Source of the DNA: Coniochaeta sp. PMI_546
Lineage: Eukaryota > Ascomycota > Sordariomycetes > Coniochaetales > Coniochaetaceae
Length of the DNA: 64,000 nt
Reading direction: 5' to 3'
Assembly (NCBI GenBank): GCA_021432605.1
Contig: MU271155.1
Coordinates: 186,001 to 250,000, forward strand
Part shown: positions 23,875 through 34,302 of the stretch, piece after piece
Layout: every line of letters starts with the position of its first letter
Position numbering within the stretch: the stretch's first letter is position 1
The notes under the pieces: model-generated
What the model was told of the DNA's origin: nothing
Databases searched by the model: none
The model's input: only the letters and a program-made list of their open reading frames with translations
Position numbers and translations under genes: made by a program

Positions 23875-24778
23875 CGTGCCGGCTGCTGAAGAGCCTTGCT
23901 CGAAGAACGGAACAACGGAGGATTGTCGCAAAAAAGGAGGTAATGCAAAATGCTGTGTCGCGAGTGTGTAAAGGGGTTTGAAATGCTTGTGTGCTTGTCA
24001 GTTGCCTGATTGCAGGTTTGCAGACTCGTCAAGGGAGAGGAGGGACTGCTTTTATAATGGGAGTTTTCCACGAAAACTAACCTCATAGATATCCCAACCC
24101 AGTTGGTCAAAGTCGCCGCCTTCCTCAGGCAGTGCTCAGGCTGCTCTGTAACGATCGCTACTCCACGAGTACTAACCGCAACTGGGGTGTGTTGACAATC
24201 AGTTGGGTGCGTACGGTAAGTCACAGTAGGTCGTATCTAGCCAAAAGGTAGACTAATACTTCAGAGAGGGGTAGGTAACTGAATGTAGAGAACTATACAT
24301 TAATCATTGTAGAAGCAACTCGTAACTATCTAGCTGTAACGACTGTCTTGAATACAAAGTGCGTTTCCGTGGATCACTTCGCTCGTGGTGATCCCTTCGC
24401 TGAAACTGGTGATGAAGACAAGGGCACATATTCTTACTCGTTTGGACCTTCTTTGCAGTGTGGTTGGGTAATGTTGGCGATGTCCGACCAAGCAGCCTCC
24501 GCCGCCAACGTCTCACTTGGTGGGTTTAATGGGCATCACCATTATCACGTTCGCAAAAGCCGAGGAAGAGGCATTGGTACGCGGAAGGCGTCCTTCTTCT
24601 TGAGAGGGAATGTTTGTGCGCGCCCACAAGTTGCAGTCCTTCGGCATACGCACTGCCAGTTCGTTCCCTGAAATATTGTTCTGGCAAACGTGAGTCTTTT
24701 ATCATCAATAATCCCATATAAAAACGCCAGTGAGAAACCTTTACCAGGTGAATACACGCCACGGTTCTCAATAATACC
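23875..24778. other. Intergenic, promoter side of the 22591-23874 gene
   Basis: About 900 bp between two minus-strand genes. Apart from the TATA-like string it holds no recognised element; 24360-24410 has a small imperfect repeat (two copies of CTTCGCT, with GTGATC and GATCAC nearby). Confidence 0.4.
24050..24056 (-). promoter_or_regulatory. Possible TATA box of the 22591-23874 gene
   Basis: On the minus strand this reads TATAAAA, about 175 bp upstream of the proposed ATG at 23874. Position and sequence fit a core promoter; untested. Confidence 0.4.
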
Positions 24779-26719
24779 TTATCCATACGCGTCAAAAAGC
24801 GGATCAGTCTTCCGCATCTCCGCCATTTCATTCCACGATATCGGGCCTTCGAGCGCAACCTTGAAGTCGACCTTGGCCATATCTTCAGGCGAAGGCTTCT
24901 CCCTGTCTCTAAGAATGCGGCTCAATTTTGCATTCTGCTCCTTGGTCAGATGTGTACATGTTATTATAGCCTCCGTGCGGCAGTTGCGGTCCACCCCAAG
25001 CTCGCAGAGGAACGTTGTTGAATTCCCCTGTGTCCACGAATCCCAGCGCGGCGGAACAGCAGAGGTTATTTCCAGATGCTGCAAGACCGGTGAGCGCTCG
25101 CGCATGTAGCGGAAGAGGGTGTCAGCGGCTGCCGCAGTGAGGTGGGGCGCCGGTGGAGCTTCGTCGTCGCTTTCCGCACGCGGGACGCCGAAAGCGACTT
25201 TCAGTGAGGACAGGCGTGGAAAGCCTGCCAGTATGTCCAGTGTGTCGTATGGCCACTCATCTTTGATGTCAGGGAGAAAGATTGCAAGCTTTTCCAGCTT
25301 CGGGAGTCCTCGTTGGAGTTTCAGTAAGTCCTCATTGCCAGAAATGCCGTCGATAATCTCACTCCTGAACACGCCGTCTATCCTTTGTTGTGTTTCTCTA
25401 CGAACAAGCTCTAGGCTGCGTAGGCGTGGTCCGTGTCTGATGATAACGTTGGTTGTGAGAGCAGCGAAGTTTGGTACAATGATCGAGCCGAGAATGGAAG
25501 GTACTTTCAGAAAGAAATCCGTCATTTCTCGTTCATTGTAGTCCCTGATACCCCCGTGGCGACTATTCTCGCCCTGTATGGTAAAATCGACCTCATCCAG
25601 TGCCATCAGATGTTGCGATATACGCTCCGCTAGCCACATGTATCGGTACGGTAATATGGCCGGGTAGGCCAGTCGCCGCAGACGGGACCAGTCAAAGTGT
25701 CTGGCCCAGTAGTCTTCCTCAGCTCCCGTCTCAGGATACCCGATGAGTCCATACTGCCCTTGCCCAATGGCTGGGGATGAAACGCCCCACGGATAGTCGA
25801 TAATATCAAGAGCCTCCAGGGGAGGCGGACGCTCACCACCGGTAAAACCAAGACCGCAGTATTCGTATGTAGGGTTGTGTGATAGGCAGGTGCCGCGCGG
25901 AGTGTGAATGTCAAGCCACAGCTTTCGTAAGTTGGGACAGGAGAGAAGAAGCTTCTTCAACGGTCGCATCATCCGTAATGCTTCCTCTGCCTCTGTATAG
26001 CTGGCGTCGACCCGAAGCGAGTAGAGATTCAGGCTTCCTGTCAAATGGGTGAGTTGACGGATCGCGGACTGCTGACGGTAGTCGGTGGATGCGCATAACC
26101 GGACCCGAGGACGCTGTCTCAGCTTCTGGAGAACTGCTTCTGGAACAGTCCTGCAAGCTCGGTGCCAGTCTATTTCACAGAGGCCAGTCATTTGGTCCAG
26201 GAGATTGTGTAGAATCGTGGGAAACTGGTAGTCCTCATCGCGAATATCCAGCCAACTGAGCGCCCCAGCGAACCGAAGAGTGCGAACAGCAGATAACAAG
26301 CCGATCGAGGAGAGGTACTTGAAGTAGCCAATGTCATATTCGGCCTTGCTTGGCGTTAGTCTGATTGCGACATCGCGATGCTGGACATACCGAGCCGGGC
26401 GGTAGAGCGCAGAGCACACCGATGCCAGAGCAACGACGCTCTTCGGACTGACATCGTAGAGATAGTCGAGAATCAAGAAGATGACGTCGTCCGGGAGATG
26501 GCATAATGAGCGTCGTCCTAGTTCTGCCGATAGAGGCCTGCGTGCGGTGATGGAGCGCCAGTGTTTAAGCTTTGGGAGCCGTGGACCCGGCGTCACTCGA
26601 AGGAGCCCAAACAGCTTGGGTGGTGGAGGCTTGGCTACCCTGACTCTCAAAGTTCCAGCGGTTCCTCCAGTTTGAGCATTGGCTGCGAGCTCCCATCCAG
26701 CTCGGGCGCCAAAGAGCAT
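24779..26719 (-). CDS. F-box protein, uncharacterised
   Basis: Single-exon gene of 646 aa. After a short basic N terminus there is an F-box-like motif near residues 70-110 (LCHLPDDVIFLILDYLYDVS, then VVALASVCSALYRPARY). The rest has loosely repeated leucine-rich segments (LRKLWLDIH, LEALDIIDY, LPKLEKLAIFLPDI, FPRLSSLKVAF), the pattern of fungal F-box proteins with a degenerate leucine-rich-repeat-like ligand region. By family such proteins bind Skp1 and present targets to an SCF ubiquitin ligase; the target is unknown. The start at 26719 is the first ATG of the open frame. A shorter start further in cannot be excluded, since the first 65 residues lack family features. Confidence 0.7.
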   Translation of the reverse strand: MLFGARAGWELAANAQTGGTAGTLRVRVAKPPPPKLFGLLRVTPGPRLPKLKHWRSITARRPLSAELGRRSLCHLPDDVIFLILDYLYDVSPKSVVALASVCSALYRPARYVQHRDVAIRLTPSKAEYDIGYFKYLSSIGLLSAVRTLRFAGALSWLDIRDEDYQFPTILHNLLDQMTGLCEIDWHRACRTVPEAVLQKLRQRPRVRLCASTDYRQQSAIRQLTHLTGSLNLYSLRVDASYTEAEEALRMMRPLKKLLLSCPNLRKLWLDIHTPRGTCLSHNPTYEYCGLGFTGGERPPPLEALDIIDYPWGVSSPAIGQGQYGLIGYPETGAEEDYWARHFDWSRLRRLAYPAILPYRYMWLAERISQHLMALDEVDFTIQGENSRHGGIRDYNEREMTDFFLKVPSILGSIIVPNFAALTTNVIIRHGPRLRSLELVRRETQQRIDGVFRSEIIDGISGNEDLLKLQRGLPKLEKLAIFLPDIKDEWPYDTLDILAGFPRLSSLKVAFGVPRAESDDEAPPAPHLTAAAADTLFRYMRERSPVLQHLEITSAVPPRWDSWTQGNSTTFLCELGVDRNCRTEAIITCTHLTKEQNAKLSRILRDREKPSPEDMAKVDFKVALEGPISWNEMAEMRKTDPLFDAYG

Positions 26720-27331
26720 CCTTGTGACTTGCCCAGACTCCAGTGGTTATTGAAGACTGCAGCAGGTCCACTCCAGTGATGGAAACAATCCTAGGGCGAA
26801 TTCAGAATTCAGACCAAAAATTTCTGGTCGTGCCCTCAGTGATTGCAGCGAATGTCGTGACGCCGGAGATCATAGCCGTGAGCTCCTCGCTCGGCTCAGC
26901 CCCAGTTCCGTTCTGAGTTGAGAAAGTCGGCTTGACGGCGAGAATCTTTCTTGATGATTGAGAGAGAGCATGAGGAAACAGAGGACGGGTGGGTAGAAGT
27001 TGGGGTGGAGTCCTGGAAGAAAGGGTTGCAAAGAGGGAAGGAAGGACCGGACCGGGACTTGGCGGGCCACTGTTCATTTAGACCCTTGCGGGCCGCGCGG
27101 GGTTCCACGGCCCCCGGCCGTTAACGCCGAAGTTGGCGATCTGCAGGACAATTTAATTCTGACACCTGTGCTCGAGGACAACGCTCGAGACCCCGCTTGA
27201 TGTCTCCGTCGGTCCAGGGGTGAGTTAGAGCGCGGGGCGACAATCTAGGCTAGTCGTGCGGATGCGCCGACCGGATTATAAATGCGCTTTTTCCAGTCCG
27301 AACAGCTGTGTAGAGACATCAGTGAACTCAG
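26720..27331. other. Divergent promoter region, F-box gene and alpha/beta hydrolase gene
   Basis: About 610 bp between two divergent start codons. It contains the TATA-like string listed at 27277. No coding sequence recognised. Confidence 0.45.
27277..27283 (+). promoter_or_regulatory. TATA box of the alpha/beta hydrolase gene
   Basis: TATAAAT, 49 bp upstream of the ATG at 27332 and followed by a T-rich stretch. Spacing fits a core promoter with a short leader. Confidence 0.5.
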
Positions 27332-28342
27332 ATGACAACAACGATGACCCAGTTCTATGAGATTCGCGACTTCTCTTTTCAGGATGGGACTACTCTATCT
27401 TCGGCTCGCCTGGCTTATCTCGACCTGAACCCGAACGCATCGAAGACGGCCCTAGTCATCAGCTGTTTTCGTGGCCGGCTCAAGTCTACCCTGAACTTTG
27501 CCGAAGGTGTACTTCGCAACCACAGGGTTATAGTCGTAGCCCTATTCGGAAATGGCGAGTCGTCGAGCCCATCCAACACCTCGGGCTTCCCGGACGTCAT
27601 TAGCTACCGCGACTGCGTCCGCGCACAGCGGGAGCTGATCGCCACCCAACTGAATATCCTGTCTCTCGACGTCGTCGTGGGTTTCTCCATGGGAGGCCAG
27701 TGCACATACCACTGGACACTGATGTACCCCGAGCTCGTGCGCAACGCCGTCATCATCTGCTCCTCGGCGCGGACCAGCCGGCACAACTACCAGTTCCTGG
27801 AAGGGCCCAAGGCAGCGCTGCAGAACGCCGTCGACTACGTCGACAAGGATCTCGCCGCTGCATTGCCGAGGGGTAGCGTCTCCCGAGGCGTCCGCGCTTT
27901 CGGCAAGGCCTACTCCGCCTGGCTGACGAGTGCCGAGTGGTTTGACCAGCAGGCATATCAAGAGCTCGGGTACCAGAGTTTGAGCGACTGGGACCGCGAC
28001 ACGACAGGCGCGAGCTACGTCGGATGGGATCCCGACGACCTGCTCGCCATGCTGCATATGTGGCAAAACGGTGACGTCACCACTCTGGTTGACGGTAGTG
28101 GCGACGGTGGGGATGCGTCGTTGGAGAAAGCGCTGTCGCAAATTAAGGCGCGTGTACTGCTGATGCCGTGTCGGACGGATCGGTATTTCCACTGGGAGGC
28201 TAACGAGAGAGAGGCAGGCTGGATCCCAGCGGCGACGCTGAAGATCATACCGTCTATCTGGGGTCATGTGGCCGGGGGTGGCAGCAACAAGGCCGATACG
28301 GAGTGGATGGACCAGGCAATTGCTGAGTTCCTGGCAAGATAA
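27332..28342 (+). CDS. Alpha/beta hydrolase of the homoserine O-acetyltransferase (MET2-like) family
   Basis: Intronless, 336 aa. It has the MET2-like fold marks: an N-terminal strand pattern (FSFQDGTTLSSARLAYLDLN), the FGNGESSSPSN oxyanion region, the nucleophile elbow VVGFSMGGQ with Ser near residue 119, an acid candidate in MPCRTDRYF (Asp near 282) and the catalytic His in IWGHVAGGG (near 312). The triad is complete. True MET2 acetylates homoserine with acetyl-CoA, but fungi have many paralogues that act as hydrolases or acyltransferases in specialised metabolism. This one lacks the longer lid of housekeeping MET2 as far as I can judge, so only the family is assigned. It lies next to remains of an amidase and an intact class II aldolase, which hints at catabolism of a small organic compound. 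Confidence 0.85.
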   Translation: MTTTMTQFYEIRDFSFQDGTTLSSARLAYLDLNPNASKTALVISCFRGRLKSTLNFAEGVLRNHRVIVVALFGNGESSSPSNTSGFPDVISYRDCVRAQRELIATQLNILSLDVVVGFSMGGQCTYHWTLMYPELVRNAVIICSSARTSRHNYQFLEGPKAALQNAVDYVDKDLAAALPRGSVSRGVRAFGKAYSAWLTSAEWFDQQAYQELGYQSLSDWDRDTTGASYVGWDPDDLLAMLHMWQNGDVTTLVDGSGDGGDASLEKALSQIKARVLLMPCRTDRYFHWEANEREAGWIPAATLKIIPSIWGHVAGGGSNKADTEWMDQAIAEFLAR

Positions 28343-28466
28343 ATACAGTCTCACCGATCTATGGGCAATATAACAAGGAAGTAGAAAGTTCTATCACGGT
28401 TACGTTGCGTCAATGCGAGCTAGAATATGGCGGTTTCGCAAGTCTTCATATCATACGGAAAGGAAG

Positions 28467-29000
28467 CTAAATGAACGTCAAATCTCGTTCCTTCTCAAAT
28501 AAGGAAGCCGTCTCAATAACTTTCATGTCCTTCCACCGGTTTCCAAACTTCTGCATGCCAGCGAGAAGACAGACGTCCTCCAGCTCCAGCCGGGTGGAAA
28601 ACCCGCAAGGCACATTCATGACAGGGAGGCCGCTCATGTGTGATGGGCAGATATTGCTCGTCAAGCCAATGGCTTACGCAAGTCTCTCATGAATGAGGCT
28701 GGCCTGCCCTCTTCGTCCGATGTTCTCGGGTATGGCATACGGCTAATGGAGTGACAAGCTCCGGGACCTTGGCAACTATGTGAGAGGTAGTTTCGAGCGA
28801 GCCAGAATGTGACCAAGGTAGAACAGAGCACAAAATGGACCTTGTCCTAAAGCTGACAACTTCTCTTGATGTCTAGGTCTTTTGTATAGGCACTCTGGCG
28901 TCCTCAAGGGCATGTAGGTGTCACAACGGGGCTGCTACTTGCGCGGGTGCTGTCGGTCAGCCAAAAAATTGATCATAGACTGATAGAAGTGGGCCAACAT
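28467..29000 (-). pseudogene. Amidase-signature family gene remnant (C-terminal part)
   Basis: On the minus strand, 28664-28467 encodes SHMSGLPVMNVPCGFS and then LLAGMQKFGNRWKDMKVIE followed by TASLFEK. This is the C-terminal end of amidase-signature enzymes (GLPA.NVPCGF ... P.GMQ..G.R..D..VL..A..FE). Further upstream on the same strand (about 28910-28970) PTAPAQVAAPL matches the family's PT.P..AP strand, and before it a stretch near 29000-29040 could be another piece. Stops and frame changes separate the parts and the GGSSGG catalytic core is absent, so it is a broken, 5'-deleted copy. The upstream limit is uncertain. It was probably a neighbour of the hydrolase and aldolase genes in a former cluster. 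Confidence 0.6.
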
Positions 29001-29464
29001 AAGGAACTTCGGAGATATACGACACAGCTCAAAATCTTGGTGGATCGAAAACCACCACATAGGTCAACAGCGGCTTATCGCAAGTGACTAAGACCCTCTT
29101 GGGCTGCGATTGTGGACATGGAGGGTTATCGGAGCTCTCCGAAGAGGTCTGCCCCTCGATAGTATGGGATATTTGTATAGACAAGTCATTCCCTCTGTCC
29201 GCCTCTGTCTAGGAGCTCCTTTCAATCAATTCCACGGCTACTTGGTCTAGGCACAGCAAATCAAATCCAGCACGACTGTGTGTATGTGCATCCGACACCT
29301 TTATCTTGGATGCTAGTGCTTTGTCAGAGATATAGATCATCTCTGACCAGACTCAAGCTTCCATCATTGACTTACGTAGGCTAAGCTAACCTTGGCGGTT
29401 CGCATTGTAGTTTCCCTTTGTCGCTTTCTCCCTTGAAAACACTTTCTTCTCTAGGAGAATCACA
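29001..29464. other. Upstream region of the class II aldolase gene
   Basis: About 460 bp; presumably promoter and leader of the aldolase gene, overlapping DNA that may once have been amidase coding sequence. No defined element seen. Confidence 0.4.
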
Positions 29465-30400
29465 ATGACACCAACCGCAACAGCAGACCTCGCGACTGCC
29501 TCATCAGCCCGGCTGGGAAAGGCCATCGGCGGTAATGTTGACGCTCTAGCTTGCATGGCTCACAGGGGCAAGAGCCTCCCCGGCATCCCCAAGTTTGCCT
29601 CGCACGCCGAGACGCGGCAGTGGCAGCTCGAGCACATGGCAGGTGCCTTCCGTATATTTGCCCGCGAGGGCTACGCCGAGGGTATCTCGGGCCACATCAG
29701 CGTCCGTGATCCGGAGCAGCCGGACCGCTTCTGGATCAACCCGCTTGGCGTGCACTTTGGCCTTCTGCGGGCCAGCGATATGATTTGCGTTGACCTTGAC
29801 GGCGAGGTCGTCGGCGGCAATATGGCCGGGTCCATCAACGCGGCAGGATTCCAAATCCATAGCGCCGTGCATCGCGCTCGGCCCGACGTGCACGCTATCT
29901 GCCACACGCATTCGGTGCATGGGCGGGCATGGTCGGCGTTTGGTCGGCCACTCGAGATGATCAATCAAGACGTGTGCGCTTTGTACAAGGCGCATTCGGT
30001 GTACTCGGACTACGGAGGCATTGCCAACGAGTCGTCAGAGGGAGAGAAGATAGCGAAGAGCCTGGGCGACAACGGCAAGGCAGTCATACTGATGAACCAC
30101 GGCCTGATCACGGTAGGCCAGACGGTAGACGAGGCGGCTTTCCTGTTCTGCTTGATGGAGAGGAGCTGTAAGGTGCAACTGCTCGCGGACGGGGCTGGGC
30201 ACGAGAAACATTTTGTCAGCGACGAGGAGGCAGCCTACAACTTCAGGGTCGCAAGCACTCCGGTACGTAATTACCCATTCTACTGCCTTACAATCTAGAG
30301 CTAACATAGCTTAACACGTACACAGGAGACACTGTATGTGGGATTCCAACCGCACTATCAGTACGAGGAGGCACTGTCCAACGGCTCCTTCAAGCACTGA
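29465..30400 (+). CDS. Class II aldolase/adducin-domain protein
   Basis: Two exons, 29465-30262 and 30326-30400, over a 63-nt intron (GTACGT ... CACAG), give 290 aa ending QPHYQYEEALSNGSFKH. The class II aldolase/adducin fold is clear: EGYAEGISGHISVRDPE, FWINPLGVHFGLL, the zinc-binding pair in AICHTHSVHG (His near 147 and 149), and the third His in LMNHGLITVGQT (near 212). Family members cleave sugar phosphates or act as epimerases or decarboxylases; all metal ligands are present, so an active enzyme is likely. The substrate cannot be named. Fungal relatives often sit in catabolic clusters, and here the neighbours are a hydrolase, an amidase remnant and a permease remnant. Confidence 0.9.
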
Positions 30401-30709
30401 CTTGGCCATGGCACAATATGATCAAGGGGAAATATAGCATCATGCATAGCAAAAACACAACAAATGGCGTGCACAATGCCGCCTCCACCATTTTCATGAA
30501 ACCGGAGCCCAGATGCTATGCTATCGTGCTTCCTTTACACACGCACTCCCAGAACCAGTGAAATAAGAGAAACCTGCAGGGATATGTGATTCATTCGATT
30601 CGTCCATGCAAAGGGACCCGTATACGTTCAATTGAGGTACTTCGTCACCAAATGTAACTGAGGCACTGAGAACGTTGATGTCCGCGCATCTGACTCTAAC
30701 AGAGTTAGG

Positions 30710-31260
30710 ATGGTGGAGACACGCGTCGACCTTATCATCTGGGGGACCTTCATGTGGTCCGTCAACGATTGCTTCGCCGAGATGGTGACCTACCCTCCCT
30801 TGCCCTCGCCATTCGTGGGCTTTACCAGTGAGTTGGTCGACGGCGCTCTTCGGTTCGCTTTGGCCTGGAACTTCTTTCTCAACATGGCCGTCCTTGTGCC
30901 CTTCAAGATGTCGCCATGAATATCACGATCACCTTCTGGACCGAGAAAAGTTCTCGCCGAGGCCGTAATCGTTGCGATGATCGTCCTCTATGCGATCTTC
31001 GACGTGTCCACCGTACACTACTTTGGTATCTATGAGATTCATCTGTCGTTCTTCAAGGTCATTCTGATGTTAGGGCTATCCTGCTTCGCCTTCATCAACA
31101 ATGCTGGGCGGCAACCCTCTATACGATCGGTACGACTCCGACTTTGGAATAACCCGGACACGCTTGTCGAATCCATCGCTTCTGGAGGAACAGGCAGATT
31201 CCCCGGCGTAAGATCCTGCAAGCAACGAGCCAGCTTCTTGTAAGTGTCAGGACCTATAAC
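30710..31260 (+). pseudogene. Amino-acid permease (APC/YAT family) gene remnant
   Basis: Pieces in all three plus frames line up with the middle of fungal amino-acid permeases. They are IIWGTFMWSVNDCFAEMVTY and PLPSPFVGFTSELVD with ALAWNFFLNMAVLVPF (30730-30910), NITITFWTE (about 30915-30942), VIVLYAIFDVSTVHYFGIYE (from 30977), FAFINNAGR, and RLWNNPDTLVESIASGGTGRFPG (quoted in part; about 31135-31205). At least three frame changes and stops break it, and both the first helices and the C-terminal half are missing. This covers about TM3-TM6 of a 12-helix transporter. It is a decayed host gene fragment that follows the aldolase gene. Confidence 0.75.
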
Positions 31261-32201
31261 CAATATACCGCCGTGTTGAAACGGCGGTTTCACGCTCAGA
31301 TCGGACACACACAAGCCACCCAGCTGCAGTTTGCAAAACACTGGCGAGGCTAAGAGACATTCATGTTGATCCTTTGGTGTCAAGTTAGCCCACATAAACC
31401 CAACTGCCATAGTCATTGAACCGGGAGGCAACCGAAGCCATTAGGTTTAGGTCTAAGTTGCTCGCTTGCATGCAGTGCTGACTGTCTTCTGAACACTAGG
31501 AATTGGCAGCAGACTTTGAATGTCTTGAAGAAGCATGAACAAGGACACAGGCTCGGTCTCCGTTTGCCATCCATGCGCCATGTACAGATAGGTCATCTCA
31601 CTTGGGTCAACTCACCCAAGTACAAACAGTTATGTCAAATCCCTTGGCATTCAATAACTCGATCGACAATTAGACGTGACAGCTGACGCGTCAAATTAGG
31701 GTTATCGCTAACCTGGCTTGCAGACTGGCCGGAAGTGCTTAAAAATGCTTGATACACTTTAGTCAGGCGCCTACGGCAGTTCTGCAGACCAATGTGCTGG
31801 TAGCGATCTTGACCAGGGTCTAGGAATAACATGGAAGGACATCTGCCGTCAATCCAACGGCCACCTGCATCATTTGCCTCATAAATATAGGCACACATAT
31901 GGAAGCTTGATTAAGCAACCATATTACCGGGTAAACATCCTTGACTTATACACATAACCGATCCACGGCAGACATGGACAAGCTGCTTCTGCTCCGTTGA
32001 GCGTTCTCTATTCGCCACGCGCTAGTCAATATCACAGGGAATATGCTACCATGTAGGACTGACTAGGAACATTATGCTACAAGATGGCAGTTCGAAACTT
32101 ATAAAACTCCTCCAACACGGACTTTCTGTCTCCTTCTTCTCTTCACCTCTGCAAACACCACAATTCACTATTTTCTGTGCTGCCAGACAGCCACCGCAAC
32201 A
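31261..32201. other. Intergenic, with promoter of the DUF1996 gene
   Basis: About 940 bp. I looked for further permease pieces and found none that are convincing. The last 100 bp form the promoter and leader of the DUF1996 gene. Confidence 0.4.
32100..32106 (+). promoter_or_regulatory. TATA box of the DUF1996 gene
   Basis: TATAAAA about 100 bp upstream of the ATG at 32202, followed by a pyrimidine-rich tract. Good spacing for a core promoter. Confidence 0.5.
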
Positions 32202-33297
32202 ATGAAGTCCCTTACCGCGGCACTGGCGCTCATTGCTCCCGTGCATGCAGGCCTGCGCTTCCCCTGCAGCACCCTGACCTTCCAACGCCTCGACCCAGTC
32301 GTGCAGCCCGACACCATCCCCACGGCGCACTTGCACCACATCGTCAGCGGCAACGCCTTCAACGTCACCATGACCGGCGACGTCGGCGCGCGCGGCACCT
32401 GCACGACGTGCCAGATGAGCGAGGACTTCTCCAACTACTGGACCGCCGTCCTGTACTTCAAGCACCCGACCAACGGGTCGTACCACCGTGTGCCGGTCAT
32501 CCCTGTTCAGCCTTTGCTGGGTGGAAGTCAGGGTGCCTCCGGCGGACTGACGGTGTACTACACGCAGTATGACCTCAGTCGAGATAACCTCAAGCAGCAG
32601 CCCATCAAGGCCTTCCCGCCCGGATTCAGGATGACTGTCGGCAGTCCGACGGCGAGCAACAAGCCGCATGTTGGTCTGCGGTACCAGTGTCTCCAAGGAC
32701 AGAACAGAGGCGCCGAGATGCCCGATTTCCCGACGAAGGCTTGCACGGGCGGCATCTTTACCACACATCACTTTCCCGCGTGAGTTGACCCTTTAATCTC
32801 AAAGATGGAAGTAAGCTTGTACTGAATGACAAAACAGATGCTGGGACGGAAAGAACCTCGACTCGCCCGATCATCAGTCTCATATGTACAACACCATCAA
32901 CATGGACGGCTTCACCAACGCAGGCGCCTGCCCGGCGACCCACCCCGTGCGTGTGCCGCAGGTGACCTTCGAGACCGTCTGGGACACCACCAAGTTCAAC
33001 TCCATGTGGACCGCGGGAGCGCCGAACCCGTTCGTGTGGAGTTTCGAGGGCACGCAGGGGTACGGGACGCACGCGGACTACATGTTTGGCTGGAAGGGGG
33101 ATGCGCTGCAGCGGGCGATGGACAAGAGCGAGTGCTTCTATGATGGATGCGGGAGTATCACCAAGCAGCCCATGGCGACGGCCAACAAGTGCACTGTCAG
33201 GGATATGGTTAACGAGGTTACTGACGGGTGGCTGAGCGAGCTGCCGGGTATGGCGAAGATGGGTTCGACTAAAGTGGCTAGGGACTTGCGTGTTTGA
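32202..33297 (+). CDS. Secreted DUF1996-domain protein
   Basis: Two exons, 32202-32779 and 32838-33297, over a 58-nt intron (GTGAGT ... ACAG), give 345 aa. It starts with a signal peptide (MKSLTAALALIAPVHAG). DUF1996 marks follow: RFPCSTLTFQRLDPVVQP, CTTCQMSEDFSNYWT, GGLTVYYTQYD, the junction FPACWDGKNLDSPDHQSHM created by splicing, and a C-terminal DYMFGWKGDALQRAMD. Several NXS/T sites and conserved cysteines fit an extracellular glycoprotein. The family is common in secretomes of ascomycetes; its biochemical role is unknown and some members carry WSC domains, which this one lacks. Confidence 0.93.
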
Positions 33298-33948
33298 GGT
33301 CAGAGGTGTGACTCTTATGTGACAAGCCTGGAATGTAATGGCAGCGTACTATGGGTTCAATACAGAGACCAATTAAGAGAAAGACACAGTTGATTAAATT
33401 CGAAATCATAGTCAAGTAAAACATGGGCACTATGCGCTAACTATAACGAAGAGCTTCCTACTTCGGCCTCATCTGGAAGCAGCACCAGGCACAAATCCTC
33501 CTGTCTCCCCAGCCGCCGCCCATACATTCCCACCCAGGAAGCACGCAAACTCACTGAATCCATGCCACGGCCTCGTCAAATAAGTCATGAACGCCCAGTC
33601 TGGCACCTGGGATGATAGGGCTTGGCCAATGAGGAGTGGAGTGCTGGCAGATGTCCCAGTGCCACACGATAGTGCGAGTAACCTTACGATATAGACCCAG
33701 ATCTTGACAGTAAGATGAACCAGATAGAATACGACTAACAAATACTTTGTCCGTCTCAGACTCCAGTCTGCTCCAGCGCCTAGAAATGATCAAGAAAATC
33801 CCCTATCACCATGGGTCTTGACACACGGTGACTCCAGCTCATGTGGCCATCCAAGCGATCTCGCAGGACATCCTTCTCTGGCTCTCAATGTAGAGCCTAC
33901 TCTACTCATCTTGGCCGAGGCTGACGCCTGCAATCTGGTCTTTCCTCC
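33298..33948. other. Intergenic, convergent 3' flanks; possible small C-terminal coding piece
   Basis: About 650 bp. On the minus strand 33741-33469 has an open frame ending FACFLGGNVWAAAGETGG with preceding PDWAFMTYLTRPWHGFSE, which looks protein-like in composition, but I cannot connect it to an upstream exon or family. It may be part of the 3' region of the next gene or noise. Confidence 0.3.
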
Positions 33949-34302
33949 TCAACTTCTGAAGTATCCCTTCCAAGTCCAAAATATGCCGGCTAGCAGTAGC
34001 ACGCCCTCAACGACTACCAAAGTGCTGTCGTCTCCTTCCAGCGTCGCCGTCGGCCACACCAGTCTCGAAAACCCGAGTCCCATGGCTAGCCACCCACAAA
34101 TAGTGATCGTAGCTGTCCAATCCGGTTGCCATCGGTTGTGACGAAGGATGATAGACAGCCCCGAGACGAAGAGGCATGCGCCGTTGAGGTAGATTACCGC
34201 AGGGTCACGGCTGGGGAATATCTTTGCGTTCTTGAACTCGGTGATGGCGAAGATGATGGCTGTTGGTCCCAAGAGACGCGCCAAGAAGTTAGAAGGTGCC
34301 AT
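33949..34302 (-). CDS. Small four-helix integral membrane protein, uncharacterised
   Basis: 117 aa from the ATG at 34302 (MAPSNFLARLLGPTAIIFAI). Four hydrophobic segments of about 18-20 residues can be seen: LLGPTAIIFAI, VIYLNGACLFVSGLSIIL, TATITICGWLAMGLGFSRLV and LVVVEGVLLLAGIFWTW, with short polar loops (RHNRWQPDW). The arrangement resembles a family of short fungal and bacterial membrane proteins of about 120 aa with no known function. The frame is open upstream of the chosen start, but the added residues lack hydrophobic pattern, so the inner start is preferred. Confidence 0.6.
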   Translation of the reverse strand: MAPSNFLARLLGPTAIIFAITEFKNAKIFPSRDPAVIYLNGACLFVSGLSIILRHNRWQPDWTATITICGWLAMGLGFSRLVWPTATLEGDDSTLVVVEGVLLLAGIFWTWKGYFRS

